Source: Prochlorococcus sp. AG-409-O23 (lineage in GTDB: Bacteria; Cyanobacteriota; Cyanobacteriia; PCC-6307; Cyanobiaceae). Taken from it: a stretch of DNA of 64,000 bases. The stretch lies in contig QCKL01000003.1 of NCBI GenBank assembly GCA_003215355.1, positions 45,744 through 109,743 of the forward strand, read 5' to 3'. This document shows positions 62,669-64,000 of this stretch, in pieces. Each line of letters starts with the position of its first letter. Within the stretch, counting starts at the first letter, position 1. The position numbers were made by a program, and so were the translations under genes. The notes beneath the pieces are model-generated. The model did no database searches. It had not been told where the DNA came from and was given only the letters and a program-made list of their open reading frames with translations.

Positions 62669-64000
62669 TCAGTGAGGGTAGACCCTTAATCGTTCTTGGT
62701 CAGGACGTCCCAGAACATCACTTCTGAGTTGATAGCGAGTCACTAACTCAGCTTGCATTTTCAGCACGCTTTTACTGCGAGGTAAGAGCTCTACTGGTCG
62801 TCCAAGAGGTATGACGATTTTTTCTATGGCCAGCCTGCATTCTTCGAGTGCTGCAAGAGTGTCCTCTTGATCACCGTTAGAGGGCCTGGAAGAATTTGGT
62901 AATAGTGAAGCCCGTCGAGACAAGAGTCGCTCTATAGCCCTTTCAATTTGATGAAGAGAGTTTGACTTGATTACAAGAATTGGGAGTTGAAAGTTTTTAG
63001 CCTCATTCCTTATTGATTGCTTTTGTCCTAGCCCTTTGCGAATACTGAGCACTACATCAGCTTCATTTAGCTCATCTACCCAACGTGCAGGCCATTGATG
63101 ACGGCGGATGGCTTCATCAACAAGTTGATGCGAAATCCCACAACAAAAAATATTTAGAGGGTGATGCCCGTTTTCACTTTGAGGAGATAGATCATTGTTT
63201 GTATTATTGAATGATGGATGTTTACGCTGATTTTCAGAGATTGTTGGGGCAGTCTGCTTTAAAGATTTGGTGGATGGAGAAGGCTTTCTTAATGCAGGGT
63301 TAATGTGCTTTTCTTCGATTAAGTGAAAAGAGCCATCATTTCCTAGCTCACGTTCTTGAGTTCGAGGGGGCTGTCCACGAAGGATTGAATCAACTGTGGC
63401 TGCGACATCTGTATGTATTGACCAACGGCTTCTGCTATTTATTTCAACTGCAATAGGGAAAGTAGGAGCAGAAGCTCTCTCTAAAACTGTTTTTTGTGAG
63501 CGACGTCGTCTAGCTTCTTCATCACCAAGTGTGACTGATTGAATCCCTCCTACTAAATCACTAAGAGTTGGATTCTTTATTAGGTTTGCTAAAGAGTTTC
63601 CATGAGCAGTCGCTACTAATTGAACCCCTCTTTCTGCAATTGTTCTGGCAGCATGAGTTTCTAGCTCAGTCCCTATCTCATCAATAACAATGACTTCTGG
63701 CATGTGGTTTTCAACTGCTTCAATCATTACTTGATGTTGATACTCAGGGCGAACAACTTGCATTCGCCTAGCTCTGCCAATTGCTGGATGTGGAATATCT
63801 CCATCTCCTGCGATTTCATTGCTTGTGTCAATAACCACTACTCTTTTTTGAAGATCGTCGGCGATCACTCTCGCAATCTCTCGAAGTGCAGTTGTTTTTC
63901 CAACACCAGGGCGACCCATTAATAATAGCGACTCGCCACTTTCAATTAAATCTCTAACCATGGCAACAGTTCCAAAGACAGCTCTACCTACTCGACAAGT
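62669..64000 (-). CDS. Ycf45-like AAA ATPase (5' end outside window)
   Basis: The open frame runs from the window edge for 443 residues. It has Walker A LLLMGRPGVGKTTALREIA, VVIDTSNEIAGDGDIPHPAIG, Walker B VIVIDEIGTELE, and VQLVATAHGNSLANLI, all marks of the Ycf45/SpoIIIAA-like ATPases of cyanobacteria and plastids. The C-terminal third is likely a nucleic-acid-binding region (R3H-type in relatives). An internal ATG at 63961 is not the start since conserved-looking sequence (RVGRAVFGTVA) precedes it. Confidence 0.85.
   Translation of the reverse strand, partial: TCRVGRAVFGTVAMVRDLIESGESLLLMGRPGVGKTTALREIARVIADDLQKRVVVIDTSNEIAGDGDIPHPAIGRARRMQVVRPEYQHQVMIEAVENHMPEVIVIDEIGTELETHAARTIAERGVQLVATAHGNSLANLIKNPTLSDLVGGIQSVTLGDEEARRRRSQKTVLERASAPTFPIAVEINSRSRWSIHTDVAATVDSILRGQPPRTQERELGNDGSFHLIEEKHINPALRKPSPSTKSLKQTAPTISENQRKHPSFNNTNNDLSPQSENGHHPLNIFCCGISHQLVDEAIRRHQWPARWVDELNEADVVLSIRKGLGQKQSIRNEAKNFQLPILVIKSNSLHQIERAIERLLSRRASLLPNSSRPSNGDQEDTLAALEECRLAIEKIVIPLGRPVELLPRSKSVLKMQAELVTRYQLRSDVLGRPDQERLRVYPH

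Overview
The window looks like the chromosome of a marine picocyanobacterium, most probably a low-light-adapted Prochlorococcus (inference). The reasons are a low-GC, tightly packed genome, psaD, the ho1-pebA-pebB set for phycoerythrobilin synthesis, a cyanobacterial-type gshA, DUF1651 and DUF2839 genes, and a tRNA-targeted element of the kind known from Prochlorococcus as a tycheposon. A close marine Synechococcus relative cannot be excluded from the sequence alone.

Layout. (1) 1-17.5 kb is core housekeeping: the tail of a Na+/H+ antiporter, an alpha/beta hydrolase, a sugar-phosphate mutarotase, glycolate oxidase subunits GlcE and GlcF with an unrelated kinase wedged between them on the other strand, icd, a lipid-linked sugar pair (GT2 plus a GtrA-ChbG fusion), ho1-pebA-pebB, an LMW phosphatase, a fused panC-cmk, and purM. 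(2) 17.5-20.5 kb is a sparse accessory strip with small ORFs, a DUF1651 protein and a serine-recombinase relative that has lost key active-site residues. (3) 20,537-33,346 is a discrete integrated element of about 12.8 kb. It is bounded by a perfect 28-bp direct repeat copied from the 3' part of tRNA-Cys(GCA), whose intact copy lies at 33,326-33,396. It carries a tyrosine integrase at the distal end, a Cys-rich protein behind a perfect LexA-type box, a tightly coupled four-gene operon of TPR proteins and a Cas4/RecB-like PD-(D/E)XK nuclease, an intact serine resolvase behind a res-like region, a chain of overlapping mini-ORFs, and a block of small probable ribbon-helix-helix proteins behind a 12-bp tandem repeat. 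(4) 33.3-64 kb is core again: LpxB-like protein, RNase D-like exonuclease, Ccb-like protein, hemF, an Mrp ATPase, rodA with a degenerate histidine kinase, psaD, the coupled trpE-gshA-ppc-GNAT run, tRNA-Arg(CCG), recF, speD, larE, a tandem CobO-like protein, moeB-rhodanese with a JAMM protease, a CAAD/CURT1-type protein, fructosamine kinase, a carotenoid-desaturase-like flavoprotein, tyrA, a decayed DinG-like protein, recA, a HAD protein, tRNA-Gln(TTG) and the start-truncated ycf45-like ATPase.

How the parts may work together. The element has its own integration and resolution enzymes and a cargo operon. It is linked to host DNA-damage signalling by a LexA box that resembles one found upstream of the host recA. 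The TPR/nuclease operon is the best candidate here for an undescribed system. Its two largest TPR genes begin with a nearly identical 111-bp, membrane-anchor-like leader, and its genes are joined by 1-12 nt junctions, which suggests one multi-subunit assembly. Two core genes, recF and the LpxB-like gene next to the element, have no ATG, GTG or TTG at the expected N-terminus and may use rare start codons.
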